NCBI GenBank assembly: GCA_036320915.1
Contig: JAXBDG010000007.1
Location: 1,860,001 to 1,924,000, forward strand
Direction of reading: 5' to 3'
From: Linnemannia elongata
Lineage: Eukaryota; Mortierellomycota; Mortierellomycetes; Mortierellales; Mortierellaceae
Length of the DNA: 64,000 bases
In this document: positions 1-10,611 of the stretch, piece after piece
How positions within the stretch are numbered: the first letter of the stretch is position 1
Layout of the letters: each line of letters starts with the position of its first letter
Translations under genes and position numbers: made by a program
Notes under the pieces: model-generated
Seen by the model: only the letters and a program-made list of their open reading frames with translations
Database searches by the model: none
Told to the model about the DNA's origin: nothing

Positions 1-2256
1 GCGACATTGACCAGCGTCGCACTGTACGCAAGCTCCCAAGGCGGCATCCTGCGAGTCTGAGCACATGTAACAGTTCTATTGTCCAGTGAAAGAACGATTG
101 CTGGTTAGCCCACCTACTTTGATGATGTCACAATACAGTTAGTACCCTTGATGCATTGTCTGCATGCACACGTACCAAATTCCAGTTCTTTTCGGGTATA
201 TCGCGGACAGAGATCCTGTCAACGTTTTCGGGATCGCCTAGGGTGGTCTCTGGAAGCCAAAGTGCGCAGACGACATGAACCCATCCGCCGCTGGGGTCTT
301 CTGGGATAAGACGTCGGAACGCTCCATCTTTGGACGGGCAACAGACACAAGACTAAGAATAGAACGCGTGTGAAGAATACAATATCGTTTTCCATTAAAA
401 AACTTTCTTTTCGGGCTTGAAACCCGCAATACAGTGGGAGAGGCAAAAAAAAAAATCAATAATGAAATGTTGCCCCTTTGGCCAATTGGGAAGAGCGGGA
501 GGACTTACCACAACTTCCTCAGGAGGAGCCTTGCATCGATCACACAGCCATGGCTCGCTTTCTGAAGGCAGGGTTTTGACACCGTAGCATGCTTGATGAA
601 CACACAGGGCACAGTCGAGAGTGTCGCAGTAGACAAAGACATTATCAGCCTCTGTGGATCGTCCCAAACAAACGCAACACACCTCGGGGTCATTGTCCTT
701 CTACAAAACGCACAAAAAGAGCAAACAAGCAACGATGTTAGACTTGACGAAATGGATTTAAAAAGAACAAGCACGAAAACGAGCAGCATAAACCTTACCC
801 ATTGCCAGAGTGCAGTCAAGAGTTCTTGTTCGTCGTTAAATGCCTCCTGTTGAGCGGGCTGGAGTTCGTCCTCACTGGCTGCGTCTTCGGGCATGGCCAT
901 ATCTTCGTCCTCGTCGTTGCTGTCCATCTTGGTATCCTCAAAGTCAGAATCATCCTCGTCTGCGGCCAAATCCATGGGGATTTCGTGCACCGACTTTGTC
1001 TTGATCTTGCGCTTACCAGGGTCTCGGTCAGCAACTACAAGAACATCAAGTATCAAAAAAAGAACCAGCTGTTTGGTCAAACTCACGTTTCCTGACAACC
1101 CCTCACATGTGTTTGACATTCCTCGACTTTCACTGCACTCACAGACAAATATCACTTACAAATCTTTTGGAAGAGGCTGGCAGTATCATTTTCTCCTTTC
1201 TTTGCCTGATCCGTTTTGGCTCGTTTCTTGGCCGGCATCCCTGTGGCGTCCTTGCCCTTGGATGGCACAGAGCCCTGTGGGCCTACCGAGCGAACTGGAC
1301 GAGTCTCGCGCTTGATTCCTGCACCCATCGGATCCGACTGGATCAATCCTTGAGCCTCTGACGAATCTCCCTCTGAGAGGGCGGCCAGGGTTGTTGTTGT
1401 CGCCGCTGTTGGGATACAGTTGAGGTTTGGGTCCAGACTCGATGTCTCCTTTTCCAATTGCACCCCTTTCTCAGTACTGACATCACTTCCCACATTTTCC
1501 GCCTCTTGTGTTTGCGTCTGTGTCTCAACCGTGGAGGATTCTTCTGTCGCTCCTTCGTCAGAATCTGGATTGGATCGTTTACCAGGCCGAGTGGATGGGG
1601 GGGACGCAGCTTGTTTAATGGCTGGAGGGTTGGAAGGTGTAGCCTGGCCGTCGGTGGCAATGATATTACCCTGGCACTGAGAGTGGGAATCAGGTGAGGG
1701 AATAGTGGTAGCACCAGTAGTTATTTCGCCAACCGGGGTATAAGGCAATGGTGCTGCATCTGGCGCTTCTGTCAATGTTACTGGAGCGACCGGTGCTGGA
1801 GGAGCGGCTATTGCTGAGATTGTTGCTAATGGTGGGGTGACGTGAGAACGGCTGGCGCTAGAAGTCGGAGTCGCTTTGCTTCCCTTGGTTGCTGTCGGAC
1901 TAAGGCCGGGGTTGTTGTGGATGTGGTTGGCGGTCGACCTTCGCTGCCTCTGCGGACGCATGCTTTGGGTCTGTTGGATGAGTGTACTCTGACTCTGGCT
2001 CTGGACAGGTTGGGTGGTGTGCTGGCTGTGTGCTTGGGGAGGATTAGAGTTTTCGGCCAAGGAAATGGACTGGTCATCTGAGAGCAGGATGATATCAGGG
2101 CCGGACAGTACCTGCAGAGGTGGAACTGGATCCCTGCCCCTGTCCTTGCCCTTGTCCTTGTCGTCGTCTTCTGGTGGGATGAATGGCTGTGATGGGTGAG
2201 GTTCGGCGACCTTTGGGGTCAGTCCGGGGCGACTGTTGCCTGTGATATCCTGCTGA

Positions 2257-2288
<32 letters not shown>

Positions 2289-2372
2289 CTGTGGCTCCAT
2301 TATGGCCATCATCATTGGCATGCCACTGAACTCGAGGGTGAACGTAGGAGGACAGTATTGAGGTGGCACCAT
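1..2372 (-). CDS. PHF14: PHF14-like PHD / extended-PHD finger protein (C-terminal part beyond window)
   Basis: Chromatin reader candidate in the nucleus. I see five exons on the minus strand: 1160-2372, 799-1034, 509-700, 176-352 and 1-75 (continuing off the window). All have GT-AG borders and matching phases. The first exon encodes a Ser/Pro/Thr-rich tail-like region with a polyglutamine run near residue 27 (CAG/CTG repeat at 2255-2291). The second is very acidic. The third carries a classical PHD finger starting CCVCLGRSTEADN with the HQACYG and WLCDRC positions. The fourth and fifth carry the extended PHD (CVCCPSKDGAF, GGWVHVVCALW, then CYMCSDSQ and CVQCDAGQCR). The phrase CxxCDAGxCR and the CCVCLG start resemble metazoan PHF14 more than Jade/Nto1 or AF10, so the name is a family-level inference. 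The start at 2372 is the first ATG after an in-frame stop. A further upstream exon cannot be excluded. Confidence 0.8.
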
Positions 2373-2568
2373 AGAATGCCTTTTTGCGTTTTCTTTTTGT
2401 GAATCCGGCGCTCTTGTGCTTGCTGTTTATGTCTGACTTGGACAAGAAAAGCGAACTCTCTCTCAGAAGGCAACTGTGCTATGAGACTGTTGTTTTTGTA
2501 GTCGTATGTATCAATTGAGTCCATGGCAATAGTAGTGGATAGTGGTAGTGGCCAAACAAAAAGATACC

Positions 2569-2594
2569 AAAAAAAAAAAAAAAAAAAAAAAAAA
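2569..2594 (+). repeat. poly-A tract (26 A)
   Basis: An uninterrupted A run in the putative promoter of the PHF14-like gene, about 200 bp upstream of its ATG. It could be a relic retroposon tail or a nucleosome-free promoter element. No flanking duplication was identified. Confidence 0.9.
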
Positions 2595-3020
2595 GCAGAG
2601 ACAGCAAAAAAAGACGGGACAGGTTAATATTTGACAAGAAAAGCTGATCAGTTCATTCTTACACACCCATCACTACACAAAACATGATTCACTTGCCACT
2701 ACAGAGACACTTCCTGGAGGAAGAAGACGAGGTCTGTTGGAGGATATGATGGTGAACGAACTCGGTTGTCTGTTGTTGTCGTTTGTTGTAAAGTGTGACT
2801 TGACTCTCTGGCTCTCCTGTAGGTGTTGGTATGAGGTTGAGGAAGAGTGTGTGAGTGGGTTGTTGAAGAGAGTGTGAGGAAGGAAGGAAGGAAGAGGAGC
2901 ACTCGCAGGTGGTTAAAGGACCATGAGGCTTGTAGGAAGGGTCTTGGGAGGGTCGGAAAGGGTAAAAGTTTGAAAAGAAAGAAGAAAGAAGAAAGAAGAA
3001 AGAAGAGAAAGTAGAAGCAG

Positions 3021-3054
<34 letters not shown>
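3021..3054 (+). repeat. poly-A tract (34 A) after GAA-rich purine run
   Basis: The A run follows a (GAAAGAA)-like purine stretch from about 2965. The flanking DNA shows no recognisable retroposon body. Confidence 0.9.
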
Positions 3055-3055
<1 letters not shown>

Positions 3056-4136
3056 GAAGCCCAGCTGGTTGTTGTTGACCGTGGTAAATTGAATGTCACT
3101 TGGGAGGAAGTGGACTTCTTTTTTCATTTTTTTTTTTTTCGCCTCTTTTTTTATTTTGGGTTCTTCCACTATTGCACTCGTCTCGTCTGTTTCTCTCTTC
3201 TCTCTCTCTCCATTTCACATCCAGACAAAGAAAGTGAAGTAGCCGGCCAGCCCGTCGCATCATACACTTACGATAACAATCGACTGCTGCTGCTGTTGCT
3301 GCTGCTTCCGTCCACACAAAAATAAAAAACACCATTGCAATTGGTGCTTTTTCTCGCTACTTTTTGTATCTTTTTTGCTGCTGGTTGTGTGTGTGTGTGC
3401 GTGTGTGTACATATGTAATGGATTTGAGTTGTTGCTCTCATCCATCCATCCTGTCCAATGGTGACCTTCTTTTCATTCGAGTAGGGGGGCAGTGTACAAA
3501 AAAAAAAAAAAGAAAGTTTTCCTGCCTCTCTGTGTGTGTGTCCACTTTCACCCCTCCTCCTTCTTCCCCTTTCGACCCATGGATTACAAGACTCAAATCT
3601 TGTTTCCCCTTCTTCCCTTCTTCCCTTTCTCTCCTCCTCTTGCGCAACTTGACAGCCATCCTTCCTCATTTTCCCCATTTTCCGTCCACGGGAAGAAAAC
3701 AAAAAATAGCCATTTTCCACCCTCTCCCTTTTTCCCTTTGATTCCCTTCCCTTTTACTTCATCTTGACCATCACCTCACCTTTATCCCCCCCACGCAATG
3801 CTCAATTGGATAAAGGGGCTAGAAAAGAGGAACGAGCATGGGTCGTCTTGCTGTTTTGTTGACCTTCTCTGTCTCGTTCTTCCTTTTCCTCTCTTTTTCG
3901 TTTTCTTCCCTTCCTTTCCTCCTCTTTTTCATTTCCCTTCCTTTTTTACATCATCTCCAGCCAAGCTCACCATGGCTTCTCACCTTCCACAACCACAAGA
4001 CCAGCACCAGCAAGAGTAAGAGCAAGAGCCATAACAAGCAACCCATTGTCCGACCTGACCGACCCATCCGGCGCCACTTCAACCGTCTGCAGCGTCGCTC
4101 TTTCGGTGTTACCAAAGGGAGGATGTGATGGGTGAT

Positions 4137-4137
<1 letters not shown>

Positions 4138-4172
<35 letters not shown>
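4138..4172 (+). repeat. poly-A tract (35 A)
   Basis: The longest A run in the window. It directly follows a short open frame ending at 4128. No AATAAA precedes it closely, so a retroposed origin is only a guess. Confidence 0.9.
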
Positions 4173-4175
<3 letters not shown>

Positions 4176-6323
4176 TTTTCATTCAGGTACGAACCGATAA
4201 ATATTTTATCGCAGCCTTTGTTTGTGTTTGTTGTTTCCAAGGAAGGAGAAGCAGCTCCGTCATCATCATCTGCATCATCATCATGCCACATGGGATAAAA
4301 TAGCTTGCTCCAAACTCAGCAAATTGGGTCTCCAATGTTCAGTTCAATGAAATGGATGAATCCGACAGGAGACAGGAGACAGGAGACAGGATACATGATA
4401 CAGGGAGTCGGGAGGGAATAAAGATCTTGAACCAAGAACGAATCAAATATCCACATGCGGAACATACATGCCATTAGATCAACTCTGTTATAATCATCAA
4501 CGAGAAGGACCGCCTATCAGGGACATGGGACTGTATTCATTTTCTGATGGTTTTCGTGATGATCGATACGGCACCTCATACTCCACAAAAACAACAGAAC
4601 CGAAATGCAAAGACAACAAAAAATGGCAAAGGCGTCAGTCAGGTACAGTACGTAGTGTTCCAGCTCAAACCCCATTCGTGCTAGTCCGAAGGTGGGAAGG
4701 AGGGAAGGAAGCACAAAACAAAACCACTCTTGTGATACTTTGAAGCGAGCATGGTAGCACACGACCTTTTTTTTTTTCTTTCTGCATGAACAAAAGAAAA
4801 GAGAAACGCCCAACCAACCAAATACTGACATGCCAGCCAGTCAGTCAGCCTTCCAAGGACTCTCCCCCGAATGCGCACAAGACCGAAAGAGAAAGAGAGT
4901 GTCCGAGCTCCTCGTGCTTCCGCCTCCCTTATCGGCTTTCGCCTCTTTCTCTCCCGTCAAGGTTTCCCAGTCTGGAAAGATGAAACGGATGCTTCGTTGT
5001 TGGCAGAGCCTTCCTTTGTCGATGGAAGAACAAACCGACATGGACAAAAATTCTCCCACGGTCGGTACAAGCCCACAGCCAGGACGGCTCTCAATCCAAC
5101 CAATCACCGTCCCCCAAATCTTTTAGCCAGACCATCAGGAACACACTATACTATCATCTTTCAGCTTTGAAATAAAGACTACCGTCAATAAGTAGCATCC
5201 TCGGCGATACTTTCGGGCTGGTTGTGTCTGGAACGCAAAGGCGGAGGTGGAGAGACGGAGTGGAGTGACGGAGTGGAGTGGCCCATGCATGCTCAGTCCA
5301 TCCCCCAATCCTCTTTTTCTTTTCAGGAGCAAACAAAGCAAAAACAAAGGGAGAAGCTGTCAAAAAAAGGGGGGGAGGGGAGAAAACAAGCGAGCGGGAG
5401 GTGCGCGCACTGGCCACACTTCTCTCTCTCTCTCTCTCTCTCCTTTCTCCCTTTCTATCCCTCTCCTCTCTTGCTTTGCTTTTATAAAACGACTGACTGA
5501 CTTGTTCTTGTCCTCACAAAACGCCCAACAGCATGAGCCCTTTTTATTTAAGAGATTTGTACAGAAGACGAACTTGAATCACCCATCCGCTCATATGTAG
5601 ATTCTCTTATCCTGCTGAAAAGTGTCTTTGATTGTAATGAAGCATTTCGTAGATCATAGCATTTATTTGTGCTAGAGCGTCACTTTGTGATCGATTGGGC
5701 TGCGAGTGTGCAAAGCATAGGAAAACAAATTATCCGAACGCGACCCCCTTGCTTTTGTACACCGCCAGACAACTATATACAGTAGTAAGGCGGATCGGAT
5801 GAACATCTTCTGCTTCAATCGCGTTTAAGGATGATGGAAGCAAGTTATTCTTCAGAATAAGGTATGACCAAGTGTCAACAAGTAAAGTAGTTGATAGTCA
5901 GAAATCAAACCGCAGAGGAAAATAAAAAGAAAGGAATGGTCGAACTTATTGATCAGATCGCTTGCGTTCTACAAGCAGGAAGTGACTAAAGAACGCAATG
6001 AAAAAAACTGTGAAGAGCTGGCATACGACACAGACGTGCAAAGAGAAACGTTCTTCGGTGGTGTTATTAGCTGAAAGATTTTTAACTGTTTTCAGTAAAA
6101 TGATGGGAGTGGAGCATTGACAATATTAGTGCTCGTTCAAGCCGATGCGATGCTTAAACCTGTCTGAAAAAAGTGCACAACCAAACAAAAATAATGGATA
6201 AAGACATTTTGCCAAGTCGTCGACAAACACCACATATGCGAGCGTTCAATATTAAGTACCATTCACTAAAAATGCAAAAGAGAACCTCCTGTGTTCAGAA
6301 TAACCAGGAGGAGAAGATGCTTT

Positions 6324-6394
6324 GCCCACTGCAGGGATCGAACCTGCTACCTTCTGCTTACTAGGCAGACGCTCTACCAATGAGCTAAGCGGGC
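6324..6394 (-). tRNA. tRNA-Thr: tRNA-Thr(AGT)
   Basis: The reverse strand folds into a 71-nt cloverleaf. The acceptor stem GCCCGCT/AGTGGGC has one G-U pair. The D arm is GCTC-ATTGGTA-GAGC. The anticodon stem TCTGC/GCAGA encloses the loop CTAGTAA (anticodon AGT). The T arm is GCAGG-TTCGATC-CCTGC. A-box and B-box (GGTTCGATCCC) sequences are intact and there is no intron. The first T4 downstream on this strand is the complement of 6284-6287, giving a trailer of about 36 nt. Two CACGTG palindromes and then two LINE copies lie upstream (higher coordinates). Confidence 0.93.
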
Positions 6395-6471
6395 GAATTT
6401 GGCTTATTTTGTTGATGGAAACGCCTCTTGCCAGGCTGTATTTGAATAGTATGTCTACTCGATGCCGAAAG

Positions 6472-6498
6472 ATTGTCACGTGCGTATTGTCACGTGCC
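6472..6498. promoter_or_regulatory. paired CACGTG boxes upstream of tRNA-Thr
   Basis: A 12-bp direct repeat ATTGTCACGTGC occurs at 6472-6483 and 6486-6497. It places CACGTG palindromes at 6477-6482 and 6491-6496, 83-102 bp upstream of the tRNA 5' end at 6394. The tRNA-Asp gene near 60.2 kb has a comparable pair. A bHLH-type binding site is the obvious reading, but function is inferred. Confidence 0.45.
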
Positions 6499-6546
6499 CT
6501 GCCAAATAAAGCCTTTAGGGAGGAGAAAAAAAAAACGCGTTGACTG

Positions 6547-7277
6547 AGCATGTCTGGAACTGTTCCTCGGCAGCTGAGACCACCACTACGATCTGGAAGG
6601 AGGCTATGGGCAAGATCGACGATTGGGGTGTACAGGCGACAAACAACTACAATGCAGCCAGGAAGCGAGAACACCAACGCGCGGTGGATAACGGTCGTCA
6701 AGCCCCGCGACCAGTACTCATACACTGGCGACCCCCCCGAGATGCGGATCATGTGCGGGGATTCTCCTCTATCGGTGGAGCTCGAGCCGTGCACAGCGGT
6801 AGTCCTGCTCCCGATCGCGATGAGAACCCCAAGTGGAACGTATCGGACCTACTCCGCGGCATCACCCCAAAGAGCATGTTGACCGAATGGTGCGCGGTCT
6901 TCAGAACCCCACAGTCCATCGCCAAGACGGTCCTCCACAAATTTGTTGGCTACCTGGAGACGCAGGCCTCAGAGCGGATCTGGAAACCCCGATGCTCCGC
7001 GACGATCGCGTGGGAGCAGACCCAGGGCATCTCTGTAAAGGACAAGACATCCAAATACACAGGTCCTCGTGGTGACTGGAGTCAAGGATATGGCTATATC
7101 ACGCGCGATGGTTTCTGCCCGTGTGGCGCTTCGCTAGCCACACATGAGGATCGGACATGCCCTGGAGCGACCAAGAATCCACGAGCAGCTGATGAACGGC
7201 TGTTAGACAGCTTGTTGGGAAGGAGGAGGTTAACATTGATGGAGAGGATGGGAAGAATCCCTTTCATTCGTATCTAG
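6547..7277 (+). pseudogene. C-terminal fragment of LINE reverse-transcriptase polyprotein
   Basis: An open frame of about 240 codons. It starts in a TEHVWNC motif of the kind found after the RT/RNase H part of fungal LINE ORF2 proteins. It ends with a Cys/His cluster, CPCGASLATHEDRTC (CxC-x6-H-x4-C), typical of the C-terminal zinc knuckle of non-LTR elements, followed by RRRLTLMERMGRIPFIRI. The 5' truncation removed the endonuclease and RT domains. The frame is intact, suggesting a fairly recent insertion, but the fragment has no independent function that I can see. Confidence 0.7.
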
Positions 7278-7468
7278 TTTTATTTTCTTCCGTTATTGCT
7301 GTGAAGAACAGCGACAATTGTTGCGCAGAGCCAGGTCCCGGACCGGACTGTGACTGACGGATGGTTCACTGAAGAGTTTGGTCTGTAGTCCCTTTTACTT
7401 CCAAATGCCTCCTTTGTTCTGTTTGTCAGAGAAATAAAATTGTGTACGAAAAAAAAAAAAAAAAAAAA
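6547..7468 (+). mobile_element. 5'-truncated non-LTR (LINE) retrotransposon copy B
   Basis: The 3' end of a LINE. It carries a coding remnant, a 3' UTR with AATAAA and a 21-A tail (7449-7469). The copy is bounded by a direct repeat, ACGCGTTGACTG, at 6535-6546 and 7469-7480. The repeat extends leftwards into ten shared A residues, which fits a target-site duplication of about 12-21 bp. The 3' UTR is clearly related to that of the next copy (shared CTGAAGAGTTTG and TTTTCTTCCGTT blocks). Only about 0.9 kb of the element is present, so it cannot be autonomous. Confidence 0.8.
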
Positions 7469-7480
7469 ACGCGTTGACTG

Positions 7481-7830
7481 GCGCTTCACGAGCCAACACG
7501 AGGATGGGGACCAGGGCTGGAGTGACCAAGTACTTGCGCGATGCTGACGAGTGGTTGTTCAAGGGCTTGTTGAAGGATGATGCTATAATTGATGGAGGGG
7601 AGGGGATGAATCCCCTTCATTCGCGTCTAGGTTATATTTTCTTCCGTTTAAACTATGAAGAGCAGCGACAAGTGTTGTGTAGAGTCAGGTCCCAGGCCAA
7701 CCTGTACCTGGTGGATGGTGCACTGAAGAGTTTGTTCTGTAGCTCCATTACTTCCGGATGCCTTCTTGTGTTGTTTGTCCTAGGAATAAAGACTACAATG
7801 GCATATTGAAGCCAAAAAAAAAATAAAAAA
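7481..7830 (+). mobile_element. 5'-truncated LINE retrotransposon copy A
   Basis: A second, shorter copy of the same family. GGCGCTTCACGAGCCA and CTGGAGTGACCAAG correspond to about 7124-7170 of copy B with many differences. It is followed by a diverged 3' UTR, AATAAAG and an A-rich tail (7814-7832). Copy B sits at its 5' border. Copy A is more diverged and internally decayed, so it looks older. Confidence 0.7.
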
Positions 7831-9838
7831 AAGCGGGCTGCGATTGTTAGTTTCCCCAACCACCGAGTCAATTTGCTTGTAGCAGTTTGGTCGTCGTCAT
7901 AAGTCGTAAAGAGATATAGGGAATGAAAGTGTTACCTTAAAGGGCGGTCATGGGGAGTTAGTTTTACGAGTCAACAGCTGGTAAGTGTGATGTTGCTCGC
8001 ATATGCCACCTCGTACTTTTAATAGACAAAGTCATACAAAAAAAATCGGCGGGCCATTTTTTTCCGTTAAAGACAAAAAGACGATCGATCTTTCTCGTAG
8101 CCATTCTTTTCCCGTTGCCCTTACATAACTTATCACTATTGGTGGAGTGAACCCTTTTTCATAGACAGCTAGTGATTTGCGTCTGGATACAGAGAGTTGA
8201 TCGATGGATCCGAGTGGAAGAGGTAAAGGAGAGGCAGCCATCAAACAAATGGATGCCACTAATAACAGCCAACTATTCAAAGCAGCTCAGGAAACGCCGT
8301 TTTCATTAGCAAAAGTCATTTATCGAATATCAATGCTGGGCTGTTAGTAAGAGAAATAATACTCTGTCCAGAAGAAATGACCGACCATTTGCTCGCCTAG
8401 AGATAAAACTTCAGGCGAGTGGCAAGACTGTGTTCGTTGAGGCCAAGCTAAAAGAAAAGAAAAATATGCTGCTGATATCATTGGATCGCACAGTTGTTGT
8501 AGGTCACTGTACGCGAAGGCAATCGCATCCCCGTTGAAGTGGGCGAGAGGTTGTTCTTTTTTTCAGGATTAATATTTTCCTACGCATTCGCGCGAGAACG
8601 CATAACAAACTATGGAAGGGTTGGAAGCGCGAATCGAGAATCGAGAGAAGAATTTTCTTGTCATGACACATACAGTTAATGGACCCTTTTTCATTTTTCT
8701 TGGCGATCTAGTCTACTAGGATGGCATAGATCTATAAAAAGGATAAAAACGAGGCGTCAACGGAACAGGGATACAACCGTCTTGGGCTGTGTGTTTTCTT
8801 GTTTTTGTTCTTTGACCTCTTTGCATCCTGATTAGTGATGAGCTAGTTCAGGCAGGGTTCGTGGGTGGAATTTTAAAAAGGGGTAGAAAGTATGTTAAAA
8901 ATAACGACGAGCGAGAGACAGGCATGGATGGATGAACTTACCCAAGGCTGTGTCTTTTTTTTTTCTTTGTTTTTCTTAAAAACTCTAGACTTGTAGAAGT
9001 TCTTGATTTTGCCGGGGATAAACAACAAATCGCTATCAACAAATAAACAACAAGCACATAACGCGAGCAATTGCGCAGGGGAGAGTGGGATGAGCATGGT
9101 GGACATAGTACATGCTAGGGGGTACGAGGTGGGCTGAAGGTTGTGGCCAGGATGGAAGAATTGGCAGTGTGTCAGGCTGCACATCATGCTGCATCGTCCC
9201 CTTCTCTTTCCACCCTACTCATTAAATTCTACACCCCTGTTCAGCCCCCTATTTCTTATAAAATCAACAAAGCGTGGCAATGTGATGGCAACTTGACAAA
9301 ATAATAAGGGATGCAATGGGTGAGCGCCCTTGAAGAAAACAAAAGCCACGAATTGTGGGTGAATTGATTGATGAGTTCTATTGAAGACAAGCAGACAAAG
9401 AGACAAGGTTATTGATTTTTCTTTGACAGCTCAACCCCTCCAGGAACAACAAAGAGTATATGTGTTGCGGAGACTTTTTTTTCCGGGTCAGAGTGCAAAT
9501 TACATTTCAGCTGTTCGATGACATGATTTACGAACGGGCAACAAAATAATTGTTGCACAAAGCCTGAGCCAGGGTCCTCCTTTTCGACTCTTAAATCATC
9601 CCTCATGGAACGAGTTCCGGGCGTCCAAAAGAGCAAAGGGCTAGTCCGGATTGGATGAAAGGGTGGCTTCTGATGAGGATTAGTCAGGCCACCGCCACCC
9701 AACATGTACCTTTGTAAAGTGTGTGGGCTGTTGCACAGAACAAGACGAAAGAAAAGAAAGAAAGGAAGAAAAGAAGAAAAGGACAAAACCCCGGGGTGTT
9801 TGTTGTGTGTTTCGCCCGGTCTGATGTTTGTTTTGTAT

Positions 9839-9874
9839 TGGAGTGAGTGAGTGAGTGAGTGAGGGAGTGAGTCG
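9839..9874 (+). repeat. GTGA microsatellite
   Basis: About eight GAGT units, with one GGAG interruption, lie upstream of the ADAM gene. Confidence 0.85.
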
Positions 9875-10285
9875 GAGAGATGATGTCCGCACGCAGAGTT
9901 GCGTCAGTACAAAAACAGCAAAGAATAAAATAAAATAAAATGGCGGTGCCACCTCTCACTCTCTCCTTTTCCCTGCTCCTTTTGTTCCTGAACGCCATTC
10001 TCCCATTTGCGCCCTTTTTTTCCTTTTTATCTTTGACACACCCATCTATCCTTTTTGTTTATTAGCTGCCTTCTTTCCCCCCTCTTTTCCCTTTCTCTTC
10101 CCTCTTCTCTCTTCCCTCTTCTTTTTTTTTCTTCTTTCATTCTCATTCACTTCATTCTGTCGGGAGAGGTTATCAACAACAAGCTCACTCTTCATTGATC
10201 CACTCGTTCACTCACTCTCATTCCACTCGCCCTTCCTCTTCCTGACAGACAACCTTCCATTCGACCATTCTGGTCTTGTTTCTCT

Positions 10286-10378
10286 CCATCTTCACTCTCA
10301 CTCTCACTCTTTACTCTTCGCTATAACTCTCACTCTCACTCTTTACTCTTTACTCTCACTCTCACTCTCACTCTCACA
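10286..10378 (+). repeat. CACTCT / CTTTA minisatellite in ADAM 5' region
   Basis: A run of CTCACT units alternates with CTTTACT units. It sits about 230 bp upstream of the ADAM start codon, within a pyrimidine-only tract that is probably promoter or 5' UTR. Confidence 0.85.
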
Positions 10379-10611
10379 CTTGTTTCTTGTCCTTCCTTGT
10401 CCCTACTTCTCTCTTTCCTCTTCTCCTCATTCTTCTCCTCATTCATCTCCTCATTCATCTCCTCTCTTCATTCACTCTCTTCATTCACTCTCTTCATTCG
10501 CTCATTCCTACTCGACCTTCCTTTTCCTGAGCGACTTGGACCTTGGGGAGATACGATACCCTTCTATCCGCTGTATAATCAACATATACTTTACGGCACA
10601 AGTACACACAT

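Larger units (their letters stand above)
2373..6323. other. gene-poor interval with poly-A tracts
   Basis: No convincing gene. Open frames here are translations of CT/AG-rich or repeated DNA. A 96-codon frame at 3838-4128 (+) begins with a hydrophobic stretch and ends in a basic segment (IRRHFNRLQRRSFGVTKGRM). It is followed at once by a 35-A tract, but I do not recognise it and rate it below 0.2. Homopurine/homopyrimidine stretches lie at 2940-3050, 3540-3960 and 5410-5470. Confidence 0.5.
7839..10611. other. intergenic, no supported gene
   Basis: No recognisable protein. A minus-strand stretch at about 8942-9045 has an acceptor-like TTGATAG, an open basic frame (IPGKIKNFYKSRVFKKNK) and a GTAAGT donor. 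It could be an isolated exon, but I could not connect it to a gene. The right part is CT-rich and is probably the 5' region of the ADAM gene. Confidence 0.4.

Noticed and set aside
1021..1160. Extra small exon in the PHF14-like gene between GTGCAG and GTGAGT
   Set aside because: Including it puts a stop codon at the next junction. The direct splice closes in frame.
3838..4128. 96-codon frame as a ribosomal or secreted small protein
   Set aside because: The first half is translation of CT-rich DNA and the basic end matches no ribosomal protein I can recall. It is kept only as a note.
6387..7838. AAGCGGGC at 6387-6394 and 7831-7838 as a target-site duplication enclosing everything between the tRNA-Thr gene and the LINE tail
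   Set aside because: The first two A can come from the poly-A tail, leaving a 6-bp match. The segment 6395-6525 carries the paired CACGTG boxes at the distance seen for tRNA-Asp, so it looks like native flank rather than inserted DNA.
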